From NCBI RefSeq assembly GCF_000425445.1, contig NZ_KE384379.1:186001-250000 (forward strand): a stretch of 64,000 nucleotides of DNA, given 5' to 3'. The translations under genes and the position numbers were made by a program. Shown in pieces: positions 62,998-64,000 of the stretch. Within the stretch, counting starts at the first letter, position 1. Every line of letters begins with the position of its first letter. The notes beneath the pieces are model-generated. The model made no database searches, was not told the origin of the DNA, and was given only the letters and a program-made list of their open reading frames with translations. Origin of the DNA: Flavobacterium denitrificans DSM 15936. GTDB lineage: Bacteria; Bacteroidota; Bacteroidia; Flavobacteriales; Flavobacteriaceae.

Positions 62998-63627
62998 ATG
63001 AAGAAAACAAAATTACTTGCCGTATTATTGCTTTTTATTATTTTCTTTTCATGCAATACGCCCTCCTATATGTTTTTAACCCCTCAGCGAACCGGTGTTG
63101 ATTTTGCCTCAGGAAAATGGCTTTTAAATGAAATAGACTGCCCAAAAAACTCAAAAGATCAATTGACCGCTGAATCCATAAAGTTTTTCAAAAAAAATCT
63201 GGGCGAACGAGTATCTTATATTCATGATGTAAACGGATTGCTTGTTCCGAGAAAAATCCCTTTAAATCCGAACAAAACAAAATTAAAAGAACTCAAAGAA
63301 GGTACAGGGTTTGACTTTTTTATCAATATTTCTACAAAAAAAAATAAAAGTGATTTCTCCTCGATAGAATTGTACCAAAGTGAAAGCGAAACGGGAAGGA
63401 ATGAAGCTTCAGTAATTCTCGAAATTTATGATTTAAATCTGCAACAAATAATCTATTCTCAAAACGTAGTGGGAATCACAAGAAAAGAAGCTTCGGAGTC
63501 AATGTGGCAAACCGAAAAATCAGATAAGCTCATAGACAATATAGCGTTTTACAAAAGCGCCAACAAACTAATGACCAAATCTTTAAAAAAGATATTCCAC
63601 GATTTAGACAAAAGATCAGTAAAATAG
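62998..63627 (+). CDS. Hypothetical lipoprotein
   Basis: 209 residues with a lipoprotein signal (KLLAVLLLFIIFFSC, lipobox Cys19). The mature part (NTPSYMFLTPQRTGVDFASGKWLLNEIDCP) has no motif I recognise; the pattern suggests a small periplasm-facing beta/alpha domain. Followed by a palindromic intergenic segment (GAGCGATAGCGAACAGGCG near 63682). Confidence 0.65.
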   Translation: MKKTKLLAVLLLFIIFFSCNTPSYMFLTPQRTGVDFASGKWLLNEIDCPKNSKDQLTAESIKFFKKNLGERVSYIHDVNGLLVPRKIPLNPNKTKLKELKEGTGFDFFINISTKKNKSDFSSIELYQSESETGRNEASVILEIYDLNLQQIIYSQNVVGITRKEASESMWQTEKSDKLIDNIAFYKSANKLMTKSLKKIFHDLDKRSVK

Positions 63628-63711
63628 AAAACTAAAAAAAACACAATAAAAAAATTCCAACTTTAAACTTGGAATTTGGAACCGAGCGATAGCGAACAGG
63701 CGAAGCAATTT

Positions 63712-64000
63712 TTAATATTGAAATTTTCTCTTTGTTGTTCTTCTAAAATTCAAGATTTTCCATTCTTTATAAATCAAAAACTGGTAGAGGATATAAAAAA
63801 GAGAATTGAAAAACCAAAAGTCAATTATAAAAGGTTCTGTAGCTAATACCGAATCACTATTTCCAGACAGAAAAACACCTGCACTGCTTGTTACATAAAC
63901 AATTAGTCCATTACAGAAATAGAAATAATTATGATTATGTTTTTTAAAATTTGAAATAATAAAATAGAACGCATAAAACAATAAAGGAACAGAGGTTATT
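63712..64000 (-). CDS. Membrane protein, partial (5' end beyond the window)
   Basis: The minus-strand frame is open to the right edge, so the N-terminus is missing. At least three hydrophobic segments are visible (FYAFYFIISNF, FYFCNGLIVYVTSSAGVFL, FWFFNSLFYILYQFLIY), then a basic end. No family recognised. Confidence 0.5.
   Translation of the reverse strand, partial: ITSVPLLFYAFYFIISNFKKHNHNYFYFCNGLIVYVTSSAGVFLSGNSDSVLATEPFIIDFWFFNSLFYILYQFLIYKEWKILNFRRTTKRKFQY

Overview
The window looks like chromosomal DNA of a Flavobacterium close to the F. johnsoniae type. The evidence is an AT-rich sequence, promoters of the flavobacterial form TTG-N17-23-TAnnTTTG, no obvious Shine-Dalgarno sequences, a complete gliding/type IX secretion core (gldK, gldL, gldM, gldN) with the gldN paralogue gldO beside it, and a Bacteroidota-style division and cell wall (dcw) cluster. 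There are no rRNA genes, CRISPR arrays, intact insertion sequences or intact prophage. One tRNA (Arg, anticodon UCG) is present.

Layout. 1-6.8 kb: a GNAT/FemAB-like protein, a lipid kinase, an App1-type phosphatase, an ABC-F ATPase, a DUF983 protein and an FAD oxidoreductase. 6.9-12.8 kb: gldO, gldN, gldM, gldL, gldK on the minus strand. 13-16.7 kb: an arginase-fold protein that has lost canonical metal ligands, then topA. 17-25 kb, plus strand: miaB, a GxxExxY gene inside an inverted-repeat cassette, a sigma-54 activator, lptE, a tetratricopeptide-like protein, secG, groES, groEL. 25-34 kb: a secreted phosphodiesterase, a large secreted plug-domain protein, a repeat-bearing secreted protein, a SulP transporter and small secreted proteins. 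34.4-43 kb is accessory: a divergent phage-like regulator pair, housekeeping-type enzymes (DUF3754, Mpo1-like, DinB, UPF0173, alpha/beta hydrolase, MtfA), and hypothetical genes between a decayed tRNA end and an intact tRNA-Arg. 43.4-61 kb, minus strand: yqeY and the dcw cluster, in transcription order mraZ, rsmH, ftsL, ftsI, murE, mraY, murD, ftsW, murG, murC, ftsQ, ftsA, ftsZ. 61.4-64 kb: an alpha/beta hydrolase, engB, a lipoprotein and a partial membrane protein.

The most unusual signal is a dispersed class of short intergenic elements made of phased 7-bp words (9-10 bp in one family). The words are usually arranged as two facing arrays. I see about ten in 64 kb. Their word differs from locus to locus, but the 7-bp register and the inverted layout recur. 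Three of them enclose one tiny gene each: two four-helix-bundle S23/Avd-like genes inside the dcw cluster and one PD-(D/E)XK-like GxxExxY gene after miaB. Each cargo gene is co-oriented with its host transcription unit. Other points worth attention are a 10-bp-spaced box array at the mraZ promoter (probable MraZ sites), a sigma-54-like element before groES, a duplicated tRNA 3' end plus terminator, and an A-B-B-A tandem repeat in a secreted protein. All functional calls come from reading motifs and translations; no database search was run.
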